64,000 nucleotides of DNA from Actinospica sp035552695 (lineage in GTDB: Bacteria; Actinomycetota; Actinomycetes; Streptomycetales; Catenulisporaceae), in the NCBI RefSeq assembly GCF_035552695.1, contig NZ_DASZKT010000032.1:24006-88005 (forward strand), written 5' to 3'. Shown here piece by piece: positions 26,024 through 34,470 of the stretch. The position numbers were made by a program, and so were the translations under genes. The notes under the pieces are model-generated. The model ran no database searches and had not been told where the DNA came from. It saw only the letters and a program-made list of their open reading frames with translations. Position 1 is the stretch's first letter; each line of letters opens with the position of its first letter.

Positions 26024-26068
26024 GGGACGGTCCGGCGAGGTTCGAAGACCCTCGCGCGGCTCTCGCGC

Positions 26069-26265
26069 CACCGACGCGCCACGGCCGCGCCTTGACACGG
26101 CGCAACGTATCGACCGCTTCGCCACCAGCGCGCCACGGCTGCCGGCCGCGGTACAGCACAGCCTGTTGACCTACTTCGCCGCTGGCGCGCCACGGCCGCG
26201 ACCTCGGCACGGCGCAGCGTATCGACCCGCTTCGCCACCGGCGCGCCACGGCGCATTCTTGGCAG
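26069..26265. repeat. Four degenerate 54-57 bp repeats
   Basis: Four units share the core GCGCCACGG, at 26076, 26130, 26187 and 26243, mostly preceded by CGCCACC. Units 1 and 3 continue with CACGGCGCARCGTATCGACC, and units 2 and 4 with CAGCCT-TTGACC, so two alternating types may have been duplicated as a pair. The spacing is 54, 57 and 56 bp. The region is non-coding. Confidence 0.7.
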
Positions 26266-26372
26266 CCTATTGACCCGCATTTGCTCCGAGCGACCGGCAC
26301 CGTGCCCTAGTCTGCGCGGAACGCCCGTTCGTACCGTGCTCATTGTCGTCGTCCCCGAGGAGAGGACCCTTC

Positions 26373-28064
26373 GTGCGGATCCTGCTGATCGCGACCGCCT
26401 TCAACAGTCTCGCCCAGCGCGTGTACGCCGAACTGGCCGACGCGGGGCACGAACTCGAGGTGGTGATCGCGGCCTGCGGGGTGGACGAGGTGCGCGAGGC
26501 GGTGTTCGGCCCGGGCGGCGATCCGAGGACACCGCCGGATTTCGAACTCTGCGTCGCCCCGATGCTGACCACTGCGATACCCGAGGACGTCTGGCGCGCG
26601 CTGCCCTGCCTGATCGTGCACCCGGGCCCGCCCGGGGACCGCGGTCCTTCGTCGCTGGACTGGGCGCTGCACCTGGGCGCGGAGACCTGGGGCGTGACCG
26701 TGCTGCAGGCCGTGGCCGCGATGGACGCCGGGCCGGTGTGGGCGTCGGCCGAGTTCCGGATTCCGCCCGGCGTGAGCAAGAGCGACCTGTATCGCGGCGA
26801 GTTGGCCGACGCGGCGAGCGCCGCGGTGCACGAGGCGGTGCGCCGGTTCGAGGCGGGGCTGAGCCCGCGGCCGCAGCGCGAGTCGGTGACCCGCGGCGGG
26901 TACCCGCAGCAGCTGCGCCGGATCGACTGGACGGCCGATTCGACCGAGCGTGTCAGCGCCCTGCTTCGCGCGGCGGATTCCAGCCCAGGCGTGCTCGACC
27001 GGTTGGACAACCGGGAGTTCTACCTCTACGGCGGCGAACCGGAGTACGCGCTGCGCGGCCGTCCGGGGACCCTGCTGGCCACCCGGACCGGGGCGGTGTG
27101 CCGGGCGACGGCGGACGGCGCGGTGTGGATCAGCCACGCGAAGCCGAAGCGGCTGCCCGGCGGTCCGCGCGGGGTGAAGCTGCCCGCCGCGCTGGCGCTG
27201 TCCGGCCAGGTCGGGCACCTGCCGGAGTGCCCGGGCTCGCCGGAGATCGCGTACCGGGAGCGCGGCGAGGTCGGCATGCTTAGCTTCGGCTTCCCCGGCG
27301 GCGCGCTGAGCACCGAGCACTGTCGCAGGCTGCTGAAGGCGCTCCGGCACGCGGACACGAGGCGTACCAGGGTCCTGGTTCTCGGCGGTCGGCGCGACTT
27401 CTTCGGCAACGGCATCCACCTCGGCGTGATCGAGGCGGCGGCCGATCCCGCGGCCGAGTCCTGGGCCAATATCAACGCGATCGACGACGTGGTCGAGGCG
27501 GTGCTGCGGATGACGGGCCGCATGGTCGTGGCCGCGATGGGCGGCAACGCGGCGGCCGGCGGGGCCGTGCTGGGCTTCGCCGCGGACGAGGTCTGGCTGC
27601 GCCGCGGCGTCGTGCTCAATCCGCACTACCGGCTGATGGGACTGTCCGGATCCGAATACTGGACGTACCTGCTGCCGCGGCGGGTCGGCCAGGCGGAGAC
27701 GGACCGGCTGATGCAGGACGCGCTGCCGGTCAGCGCGGCGGCGGCGCTGCGCGGCGGCCTGGCGGACCGGCTGGTGGACGTGGATCCGGAGGACTTCACC
27801 GAGGCCGTCTGGGCCGACGCGTTCGAACTGGCCGCGGCACCGGATCTCAGCAATCGAATAGCGGACAAGGCGAAGCGGCTGGTCGCGGACGAGGCGGTGC
27901 GACCGCTGGCGCGCTACCGGCAGGCGGAGCTGTCCCGGATGCGGGCGATCTTCGACGACCCCGGCGCGCCGTACCACGCGCTCCGCACGGCGTTCGTGCG
28001 CAAGACGGTGCCGGACCGCACCCCGGAACACCTGAGGTCGGCGGTGCAGCTTGACCGGGCGTAG
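26373..28064 (+). CDS. hoxX: HoxX-like hydrogenase maturation protein
   Basis: A protein of 563 residues with two domains. The N-terminal half resembles formyl-tetrahydrofolate transferases, with HPGPPGDRGPSSLDWAL near residue 85. The C-terminal half is a crotonase/enoyl-CoA hydratase fold, with VLVLGGRRDFFGNGIHLGVIE and MGGNAAAGGAVLGFAADEV. In HoxX these halves convert formyl-THF through formyl-CoA to CO, the ligand for the [NiFe]-hydrogenase active site under air. GTG 26373 is chosen for the strong AGGAGAGGA site six bases before it. No hydrogenase or hyp gene lies in this window, so it acts elsewhere or has another role. Confidence 0.85.
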   Translation: MRILLIATAFNSLAQRVYAELADAGHELEVVIAACGVDEVREAVFGPGGDPRTPPDFELCVAPMLTTAIPEDVWRALPCLIVHPGPPGDRGPSSLDWALHLGAETWGVTVLQAVAAMDAGPVWASAEFRIPPGVSKSDLYRGELADAASAAVHEAVRRFEAGLSPRPQRESVTRGGYPQQLRRIDWTADSTERVSALLRAADSSPGVLDRLDNREFYLYGGEPEYALRGRPGTLLATRTGAVCRATADGAVWISHAKPKRLPGGPRGVKLPAALALSGQVGHLPECPGSPEIAYRERGEVGMLSFGFPGGALSTEHCRRLLKALRHADTRRTRVLVLGGRRDFFGNGIHLGVIEAAADPAAESWANINAIDDVVEAVLRMTGRMVVAAMGGNAAAGGAVLGFAADEVWLRRGVVLNPHYRLMGLSGSEYWTYLLPRRVGQAETDRLMQDALPVSAAAALRGGLADRLVDVDPEDFTEAVWADAFELAAAPDLSNRIADKAKRLVADEAVRPLARYRQAELSRMRAIFDDPGAPYHALRTAFVRKTVPDRTPEHLRSAVQLDRA

Positions 28065-28136
28065 GTCGTGTTCGGAAGGTACCCCCGGGGCGAAAGCTGT
28101 TGCCGTTCAGCCGCGGCTTGGGCAAGATCGGGCTGT

Positions 28137-28721
28137 ATGACGAACACACCCGCGGCCGAGTTGCGGCCCAAGGCGCTCCCGCCCGGCGTCTTCGCGCCCG
28201 AGCGGATCGAGATCGACGAGTTCCACCTGCGGCGCTACACCCAGGACGACGCGCAGGCGCTGCACGAGGCGATCAAGGCGAGCTACGCCGCGCTCCACCC
28301 GTGGATGCCCTGGTGCGTCGAGCCGATCAAAATCGAGGACCAGCGGGACTTCATCGAGCGCGGCTTCCTCGCGTGGGCCACCGGCCGGGCCTTCGACTAC
28401 CGGATATCCGACGGCGCCGGAGCGATCCTCGGCTCGATCTCGCTGATGGACCGCGTCGGCCCGGGCGGACTGGAGATCGGCTACTGGCTGCGCAGCGACC
28501 TGACCGGCAAGGGGATCGTCACGCGTGCCGCCGGACGGCTCACCGAGATCGGTCTCGCCCTGCCGAAGATCAGCCGGATGGAAATCCACTGCGACGCGGC
28601 CAACGCGCCCAGCGCGGCAGTTCCGAAGCGGCTCGGCTACCGGCTCGAGAAGATCGTGGAGGGCCTGGAGCCGAAGTCGCCGGGCGAGACCGGCCGCGGA
28701 ATGGTGTGGATGACCCCGTAG
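28137..28721 (+). CDS. RimJ/RimL-type GNAT N-acetyltransferase
   Basis: A 194-residue N-acetyltransferase of the ribosomal-protein type. Motifs seen are FHLRRYTQDDAQALHEAI, LHPWMPWC, RISDGAGAILGSISLMD, LEIGYWLRSDLTGKGIVTRA (acetyl-CoA loop) and ANAPSAAVPKRLGYRLE. These are the marks of the RimJ/RimL branch. ATG 28137 starts the conserved part; a farther upstream in-frame start would overlap the end of hoxX spacing and lacks a site. Substrate unknown. Confidence 0.88.
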   Translation: MTNTPAAELRPKALPPGVFAPERIEIDEFHLRRYTQDDAQALHEAIKASYAALHPWMPWCVEPIKIEDQRDFIERGFLAWATGRAFDYRISDGAGAILGSISLMDRVGPGGLEIGYWLRSDLTGKGIVTRAAGRLTEIGLALPKISRMEIHCDAANAPSAAVPKRLGYRLEKIVEGLEPKSPGETGRGMVWMTP

Positions 28722-28782
28722 GTCGCGGGTGCGTCGTACGTCCCGTGTGCCTGCCCCATCGGTATGACTCGTTGCGTACTGC

Positions 28783-29229
28783 TCAGCCCGCCGCCTTCGC
28801 CGCGCAGTTCGCGCAGGTGCCGAAGATCTCCACCGTGTGCTCCACCTGGATGAAGCCGTTCTCGGCCGCGACCTTCCCGGCCCAGGCCTCGACCGCGGGC
28901 CCCTCCACCTCGACCGCCGTGCCGCAGTTGCGGCACACGAGGTGATGGTGGTGGCTGCCGCTCGAGCAGCGCCGGTAGACGGACTCGCCCTCGTCGGTGC
29001 GCACCACGTCCACCTGGCCGGTCTCGGCGAGCGACTGCAGCGTGCGGTACACCGTGGTCAGCCCGACCGAGTCGCCGCGGTGGCGCAGCCGGTCGTGCAG
29101 CTGCTGCGCGGAGAGGAAGTCCTCGGTCTCCTCGAGCAGGGCCGTCACCGCGGCCCGCTGCCGGGTGGAGCGGCCGGGGGCGGGGACGGCGGTGGTCCGC
29201 GCCCCGATGGAATCTTGCGGCTGCGGCAT
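28783..29229 (-). CDS. zur: Fur-family zinc uptake regulator
   Basis: A 148-residue metal-dependent repressor of the Fur family. The winged helix has RQRAAVTALLEETEDFLSAQQLHDRL and VGLTTVYRTLQSL. The metal sites are in GSHHHHLVCRNCG and GTCANC, giving a structural zinc site with two CxxC pairs. Its place beside glyS is the usual position of zur (furB) in actinobacteria, which is why zur is preferred over fur; it would repress zinc uptake when zinc is ample. ATG 29229 has GAGGAG nine bases upstream. It is divergent from glyS. Confidence 0.88.
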   Translation of the reverse strand: MPQPQDSIGARTTAVPAPGRSTRQRAAVTALLEETEDFLSAQQLHDRLRHRGDSVGLTTVYRTLQSLAETGQVDVVRTDEGESVYRRCSSGSHHHHLVCRNCGTAVEVEGPAVEAWAGKVAAENGFIQVEHTVEIFGTCANCAAKAAG

Positions 29230-29257
29230 AACCGATGCTCCTCGCTTCACGTCCGTA

Positions 29258-29280
29258 TGGCGCAATCCCTCATTGTGCCA
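29258..29280. promoter_or_regulatory. Palindrome in the zur-glyS gap
   Basis: TGGCGCAAT and ATTGTGCCA form 9-bp arms with one mismatch around CCCTC. On the minus strand the site contains CACAAT, a possible -10 of zur. It is a candidate autoregulatory operator; it does not look like the usual Zur box, so the binding protein is open. Confidence 0.5.
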
Positions 29281-29434
29281 CTGACCGGACGCGGACGCGT
29301 TCGACCGGCCGGGCGGCGCGGGGGGCGCGACCGCCGGGCGAATGCGTTGGAAACACCTCCGACACGACCGGTACGATGCCGCAAGACCGCACGCCAGCCG
29401 GGCGTGATGGCAGAAAAAAGAGGAACGAATCATC

Positions 29435-30817
29435 GTGGCCGCCGACAAGATCGACACCATCGTCCGACTGGCCAAGGCCAGGGGCATCGTCTTCCCCTCC
29501 AGCGAGATCTACGGTGGCTCCCGTGCCGCGTACGACTACGGACCGCTCGGTGTGGAGCTGAAGGACAACATCAAGCGCCAGTGGTGGCAGTCGATGGTGC
29601 GCGGCCGGGAGGACGTCGTCGGCCTCGACTCCTCGGTGATCCTGGCGCGCGAGGTCTGGGAGGCCTCCGGCCACGTCAAGGAGTTCACCGATCCGCTCAC
29701 CGAGTGCCTGTCCTGCCACAAGCGGTACCGCGCCGACCACCTCGAAGAGGCGTACGAGGCCAAGCACAAGCACGCGCCCGAGCACGGCCTGGCCGACGTC
29801 AACTGCCCGAACTGCGGCGTGAAGGGCCAGTTCACCGAAACCAAGCAGTTCAACGGCATGCTCACCACGCACCTCGGCGCGGTGGCCGACGGCTCCGGCC
29901 TGCACTACCTGCGCCCGGAGACCGCGCAGGGCATCTTCGTGTCGTACAAGAACGTGCTGGAGACGAGTCGGCGCAAGATCCCGTTCGGCATCGGCCAGAT
30001 CGGCAAGTCCTTCCGCAACGAGATCACCCCGGGCAACTTCATCTTCCGCACCCGCGAGTTCGAGCAGATGGAGATGGAGTTCTTCGTCCGGCCGGGCGAG
30101 GACGAGAAGTGGCACGACTACTGGATCCAGGAGCGCTTCGACTGGTACACCGGCCTCGGTATCTCGCCGGACAACCTGCGGCTGTACGAGCACCCGAAGG
30201 AGAAGCTGTCGCACTACTCGAAGCGCACCGTCGACATCGAGTACCGCTTCAACTTCGGCGGTAGCGAGTTCGGCGAACTCGAGGGCGTCGCGAACCGGAC
30301 CGACTTCGACCTGTCCACGCACTCGAAGGCCTCCGGCCAGGACCTGTCCTACTTCGACCAGCCGAACAACGAGCGGTTCACCCCGTACGTGATCGAGCCG
30401 GCGGCGGGCCTGAACCGGGCCATGCTCGCGTTCCTGCTGGACGCCTACGTCGAGGAGGAGGCGCTGAGCGCGGCGGGCAAGATGGAGAAGCGCGCGGTGC
30501 TCAAGCTGGACCGGCGCCTCGCTCCGTTCAAGGTCGCGGTGCTCCCGCTCTCCCGCAACGCGGACCTGTCCCCGAAGGCCAAGGAGCTGGCCGACAACCT
30601 GCGGCGCAGCTGGAACGTCGACTTCGACGACGCGCAGGGCATCGGCCGCCGCTACCGTCGGCACGACGAGATCGGCACCCCGTTCTGCGTCACGGTCGAC
30701 TTCGACACCCTCGAGGACAACGCGGTGACCGTCCGGGAGCGCGACACGATGCACCAGGAACGCGTCTCGCTGGACCAGGTCGAGTCCTACCTGGCGACGC
30801 GCCTTCCGGGCTGCTGA
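29435..30817 (+). CDS. glyS: Glycine--tRNA ligase
   Basis: A 460-residue class II aminoacyl-tRNA synthetase of the homodimeric type that charges tRNA-Gly. Family marks are SSEIYGGSRAAYDYGPLGVELK near the start, two CxxC zinc pairs (CLSCHKRY and CPNCG), motif 2 in GIGQIGKSFRNEITPGNFIFRTREFEQMEMEFF and motif 3 in EPAAGLNRAMLAFLL. The anticodon-binding domain ends the protein. GTG 29435 follows AAAAGAGGAACG. It is divergent from zur. Confidence 0.97.
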   Translation: MAADKIDTIVRLAKARGIVFPSSEIYGGSRAAYDYGPLGVELKDNIKRQWWQSMVRGREDVVGLDSSVILAREVWEASGHVKEFTDPLTECLSCHKRYRADHLEEAYEAKHKHAPEHGLADVNCPNCGVKGQFTETKQFNGMLTTHLGAVADGSGLHYLRPETAQGIFVSYKNVLETSRRKIPFGIGQIGKSFRNEITPGNFIFRTREFEQMEMEFFVRPGEDEKWHDYWIQERFDWYTGLGISPDNLRLYEHPKEKLSHYSKRTVDIEYRFNFGGSEFGELEGVANRTDFDLSTHSKASGQDLSYFDQPNNERFTPYVIEPAAGLNRAMLAFLLDAYVEEEALSAAGKMEKRAVLKLDRRLAPFKVAVLPLSRNADLSPKAKELADNLRRSWNVDFDDAQGIGRRYRRHDEIGTPFCVTVDFDTLEDNAVTVRERDTMHQERVSLDQVESYLATRLPGC

Positions 30818-30925
30818 CGGAGATATTTCGATCGACCGGGTCGTTCCGTGGATCTAATTCACGGGACGGCCCGTCGCCGTTCCCGTAGGCTCCTCCGGTT
30901 GCCCGGACGACCGGAGGGAAGTGCC

Positions 30926-31969
30926 ATGGCACCCAGGACTGTGACGCGGGATCAGCTGGCCGGGGCGGCGCGGGCCGCGCTGGGCGGCGGCCGTCGGCTG
31001 AAGGAGCTCGATCGACTCGCGGGCGGCACCCGAAAGGGCGTGTACCGCCTGACGATGGACGACGCGACCACGGCGATCGCCTATCTCTGGGAGGCCTCGG
31101 AGAACTACTGGCCGGAGACCCAGTGGGGCGAGGACGATGCCGACCCGTTCACGCCCGGATACGGACTCGATCTCTTCGAAGCCGCGCGGACGCGGCTGGA
31201 CGCGCTCGGCCTCCGCGTCCCAGAGCTCTACCTCGTCGACCGCGACCGCACCCACTACCCGGCCGACATCGCAATCCTCGAAGACTTCCCCGGCGAAGAC
31301 CTCATGGACTTTCTCGCTCGCGATCCGCGGGCCGCCGAGCCGACGATGGCCCGCCTGGCCGACGGGCTGGAGGCGATGCGGAGCTACCGTGCACCGGCGT
31401 ATGGCAGCGTGGCCCTGGTCGACGGCGGAGGCAGGTCGCGCGGGACGTCGTGCGAGGCGGTGGCTCTGGAGTTCGGCCTGCGATGCCTCGTCGACGCGGC
31501 GGCCCGGGACCCGCGTGCCGAGAGCGCCCGCGACCAGCTCGAGGAGCGCCTGCACATGCTCGCGGCGTCGGTGCGCCCGCGAGCCGAGTACTCCGTCGTC
31601 CACGGTGAACTCGGCCTCGACCACGTCATGGTGGACCGGAAGGGCCGGCCGGTCATCATCGACATCGAAGACCTGATGTACTTCGACGTCGAATGGGAGC
31701 ACGTCTTCTTCCGGATCCGCCTGCACGGCGACTACCCGCGCGTAGCCGTCGACGGTCTCGACGAGGACCGCCTCGCCCTCTACATGCTCATCCAGCGCCT
31801 CTCCCTCACGGCGGGCCCGCTGCGGCTGCTCGAAAGCGATTTCCCCCGCAAGGACTTCATGCGGGACATCGCCGAGCACAACCTGAGCGAGGCGCTGGCG
31901 TGGATCACCGACCCGACCAGCCCGGCGCGGACTGCCTGCTGCGCGCGGGGCTGCTGGACTCGGGGTTGA
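30926..31969 (+). CDS. Phosphotransferase-fold protein with altered catalytic loop
   Basis: A protein of 347 residues with the kinase-like fold of aminoglycoside phosphotransferases. The catalytic loop is VVHGELGLDHVMVDRKGRP followed by VIIDIEDLMYFDVEWEHVF. In usual members the loop reads HGDxxxxN and the metal site DxD; here the Asp is Glu and the Asn is His, a variant form I have seen described in actinobacterial relatives. It may therefore phosphorylate another substrate or be weakly active. ATG 30926 has GGAGGG seven bases upstream. It stands alone after glyS. Confidence 0.75.
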   Translation: MAPRTVTRDQLAGAARAALGGGRRLKELDRLAGGTRKGVYRLTMDDATTAIAYLWEASENYWPETQWGEDDADPFTPGYGLDLFEAARTRLDALGLRVPELYLVDRDRTHYPADIAILEDFPGEDLMDFLARDPRAAEPTMARLADGLEAMRSYRAPAYGSVALVDGGGRSRGTSCEAVALEFGLRCLVDAAARDPRAESARDQLEERLHMLAASVRPRAEYSVVHGELGLDHVMVDRKGRPVIIDIEDLMYFDVEWEHVFFRIRLHGDYPRVAVDGLDEDRLALYMLIQRLSLTAGPLRLLESDFPRKDFMRDIAEHNLSEALAWITDPTSPARTACCARGCWTRG

Positions 31970-32304
31970 TCTCAGGGTTCAGATCCGGGTAGATCGAGGG
32001 CTTTCCCCGATACCCGCGGCACTCTGCCGTCGGCACAGTGGAACACGTGCTCACCCACAGCGCGGTAGCACTTCCGCTCGTCCAGACAACGTCTGCTTGG
32101 GGTTCGCAATGTCCAGGAGAACGTCGTCCACAACGCTCCTCGCCGGCGCCGCCGCGTTCCTCAGCCAGGCCATCGTCATCTCCGGCCCCGGGACCGTCAC
32201 CTTCTAGCGCTGACGATCAGGCCTGTGATCGGATGAGGCGGCATCGCGTGCCGGTGGCGGACTGCGTCAGGCATGGAGGTGTGGGACCGAAGGGACCGCC
32301 ATCC
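31970..32304. other. Gap with a short secretion-signal-like reading frame
   Basis: A 335-base gap after the phosphotransferase gene. It contains only the 32-codon frame at 32109-32207 that looks like the start of a secreted protein. No terminator or RNA gene is evident. Confidence 0.5.
32109..32207 (+). pseudogene. Possible remnant of a secreted-protein gene start
   Basis: A 32-codon frame codes MSRRTSSTTLLAGAAAFLSQ and then AIVISGPGTVTF before TAG. It has the shape of a signal peptide (RR, hydrophobic core) that is cut by a stop, and there is no good ribosome site. It may be the remains of a lost extracellular enzyme gene or a chance frame. Confidence 0.3.
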
Positions 32305-32790
32305 ATGGCTTCCCGCGAGGGCGACCGTATCGTCGCCTTGAGTGCGCAGCTCGCACAGGCACATCAGGAATTGCGCCGCTATATCAGCGAGATCAAGTCG
32401 GGTCTTGGGCGCCGCCGGTTGAGCGATGACGCGCTGGTGACCCATTGCCTCGCCTTCTGCGAGGCGTTGACGTCACATCACCAGGGTGAGGACGCGGGGA
32501 TGTTCTCCGCTTTGCTCCGCGAGCGGCCGGATCTCGCCGTGACCGTTGCGAAGCTCGTCGAGGATCATGGGATGATCGCCTCGATTCTGTCTCGGGTGCG
32601 TGAACTCGCGGACAGGGCTGCAGATTCGCGCGACCTGGCTGCGGAGTCCATCGGGCGCGAGCTCGACGGCCTGGCGGCGATCATGGAGTCCCACTTCGGC
32701 TATGAGGAGCGGACGCTCAGCGACGCGCTCGATGCCGGAGTACCTGACACCGGCTGGTCCGAAACGGTGTTCTGGTTCGGCGCGAGCTGA
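32305..32790 (+). CDS. Hemerythrin-domain protein
   Basis: A 161-residue helical-bundle protein with a hemerythrin-like di-iron site. The likely ligands are His and Glu in LTSHHQGEDAGMFSALL, His in LVEDHGMIASIL and the His and Glu in MESHFGYEERTLSDAL, in the right order and spacing for HHE-type proteins. Such proteins bind oxygen, NO or iron; the job here is unknown. ATG 32305 is used because the conserved helix begins a few residues later; AGGGA lies ten bases upstream. It stands alone, convergent with the epimerase gene. Confidence 0.8.
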   Translation: MASREGDRIVALSAQLAQAHQELRRYISEIKSGLGRRRLSDDALVTHCLAFCEALTSHHQGEDAGMFSALLRERPDLAVTVAKLVEDHGMIASILSRVRELADRAADSRDLAAESIGRELDGLAAIMESHFGYEERTLSDALDAGVPDTGWSETVFWFGAS

Positions 32791-32894
32791 TGCGGCAGGA
32801 GGACGGCGCGTGTCGGGTGGCCGTCGATTGTCCGCTTGCGACGCACGCCGCCGACGTCACGTCACGTCAGCCGCAGACCACAGCCCGACTTCGA

Positions 32895-34250
32895 TCACGG
32901 ACGCAGGGTGCTGAGCAACCTGTGGTGCGGGTGCTGTTCGGGGAGGGTGGCGACGGAGCGCTCGGCGAGGCGGACGGCGCGGGCGCGGGACTGGGCGGGG
33001 ATCTGGACGACGGTCGCGTCGAGCAGGGCCCAGGACAGGTCGTCGAGCTTCTGGCGGACGACGGCGGGGTCGGGCTCGCCGGTGAGCGCGGGGACGCAGA
33101 CGGACTCGAGTGCGGCCAGCGCGCGCAGCGCCCCCTCGTCGTCGCCGAGGACGTCGGGGATGAACATGTCGACCTGCTCGGAGGCCGCGGCCTTGGCACC
33201 GATCGCCTCGAACACGTTGATCAGCGGACTCACATCGCCCGCGGTCATCGGGTCGTACAGGCCGGGGAACGCCTGCTCCTCGTAGCCGCTGTCGTATCCC
33301 GCTATGTACACGGGCGCCGAGGAGCCGCTGTGCGCGATCGCGCCGAGTGCCACCTCGAGCAGACTGGCCGGCCAGTCCAGGTCTCGCAGGGCATTGAGAC
33401 GCAGGTTGCCGGGCTGGGCGTCGAGCAGGCCGCAGAGCAGCAGCTGCGCGGACTCCTGCGCCGACTGGATATAGAAGCCGATGTCCGCGCTGTGCAGCCG
33501 GACCGGCTCGTCCTTGGCGCACCAGGCGCGCAGCCGGTCGCCGATGATCGAGTTGTCCACGACGTGCGTGAACCGGGAGGCGGCGAGGCGGATCTCCGAG
33601 GACGCGGCGGTCCGGGCCAGGATCCACTCGCCGATCCGCTTGGAGGCCGCGTAGACGTCCGGGGAGTAGGGGCGCAGCGCCTTGCCGGTGGACGCGCACA
33701 CGACCGTCCCGGTGCCGCTGCGCGCGGCGGCCTGCAGCACGTTCCTGGTGCCGAACACGTTGGTGGCCACGGTGCGCAGCACCTCGACCTCGGCCAGACC
33801 CGGGTTGCGCTGCGCCGCGACGTGGAAGACGACGTCCGGCCGGATCTCCGCGAAGACCTCGTCGAGGCTGGAGCGGTAGCGCACGTCTCCGTACACGAAC
33901 TCGACCCCGTCGATCCGGGGCAGCGCGGTCCGGCCGCGGCTCATGCTCACCAGCCGCGCCGGGCGATGCGGAAGCAGTTGCTTCAGCAGGATCCGACCGA
34001 TACAACCCGTGCCGCCGGTGACGAGGATCGTGGCCCCCTCGAGCCGCGCCGCGAGTTCCTGCCGCGGCAGCTCGATCCCCCGCGAGCGCACGCTCTCGAA
34101 CCGCCGGTACTCCGCGAGCGACTGCGGCTTGAGCTCGAGCAGCTCGCGGGTAAGACATCGCAGCCGTTCGAGCTGGTCCGCTGTCAACTCCGCGGCGCGG
34201 GGAGGTGCCGCCGCTCGGAGGTCGCACAGCAGATCATTGATGCTTCTCAC
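32895..34250 (-). CDS. NAD-dependent nucleotide-sugar epimerase/dehydratase, CapD-like
   Basis: A 451-residue extended SDR. After ~70 residues of charged helices comes ILVTGGTGCIGRILLKQLLPHRPARLV, the NAD-binding start, then FVYGDVRYRSSLDEVF and VVFHVAAQRNPG. The active-site YxxxK is YAASK, with Ser/Thr in VCASTGKAL. The pattern is that of polysaccharide-biosynthesis proteins (CapD/FlaA1-like) that alter UDP-sugars. The GTG at 34250 has GGGGAGGA just before it. It is divergent from the GT2 synthase gene 220 bp away, so it may supply an activated sugar to that operon. The substrate is not known. Confidence 0.82.
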   Translation of the reverse strand: MRSINDLLCDLRAAAPPRAAELTADQLERLRCLTRELLELKPQSLAEYRRFESVRSRGIELPRQELAARLEGATILVTGGTGCIGRILLKQLLPHRPARLVSMSRGRTALPRIDGVEFVYGDVRYRSSLDEVFAEIRPDVVFHVAAQRNPGLAEVEVLRTVATNVFGTRNVLQAAARSGTGTVVCASTGKALRPYSPDVYAASKRIGEWILARTAASSEIRLAASRFTHVVDNSIIGDRLRAWCAKDEPVRLHSADIGFYIQSAQESAQLLLCGLLDAQPGNLRLNALRDLDWPASLLEVALGAIAHSGSSAPVYIAGYDSGYEEQAFPGLYDPMTAGDVSPLINVFEAIGAKAAASEQVDMFIPDVLGDDEGALRALAALESVCVPALTGEPDPAVVRQKLDDLSWALLDATVVQIPAQSRARAVRLAERSVATLPEQHPHHRLLSTLRP

Positions 34251-34425
34251 AGTGTCCTCCCCAACGCAGGTCCGCGCCCGCAGCGGCCTTAGCCGGGCGA
34301 CGGCCGCACACCACAGCCGCTACACTGCGGCACCGAAGAATTACGAAGCTAGCACAGGATCTCGGTGTTCACCCGGCGCGTCAGGTAAATTCCCGTTGCG
34401 GGATCAGCACGCCCGGCGCACACGG

Positions 34426-34431
34426 TAGCAT
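34426..34431 (+). promoter_or_regulatory. Candidate -10 of the GT2-GH26-GT39 operon
   Basis: TAGCAT lies 40 to 60 bases before the possible starts of the GT2 gene. A -35 is not clear. The gap to the divergent epimerase (34251-34470) is notably less GC-rich than the neighbouring genes, as expected of a shared control region. Confidence 0.35.
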
Positions 34432-34470
34432 CTCCAACCAGCAGCTCGTGAGTACGGCTCAGAACAGTTC

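Larger units (their letters stand above)
25907..26372. other. Gap between DUF4097 gene and hoxX
   Basis: A 466-base gap. It holds the PadR-controlled promoter (minus strand), a four-copy degenerate repeat at 26069-26265, and the short leader of hoxX (plus strand) with a GAGGAGAGGA ribosome site. I see no gene between them. Confidence 0.6.

Noticed and set aside
32038..32304. A longer N-terminus for the hemerythrin-like protein
   Set aside because: The extra 89 residues are low-complexity Ser/Pro/Arg sequence, and the hemerythrin helix begins right after the Met at 32305.
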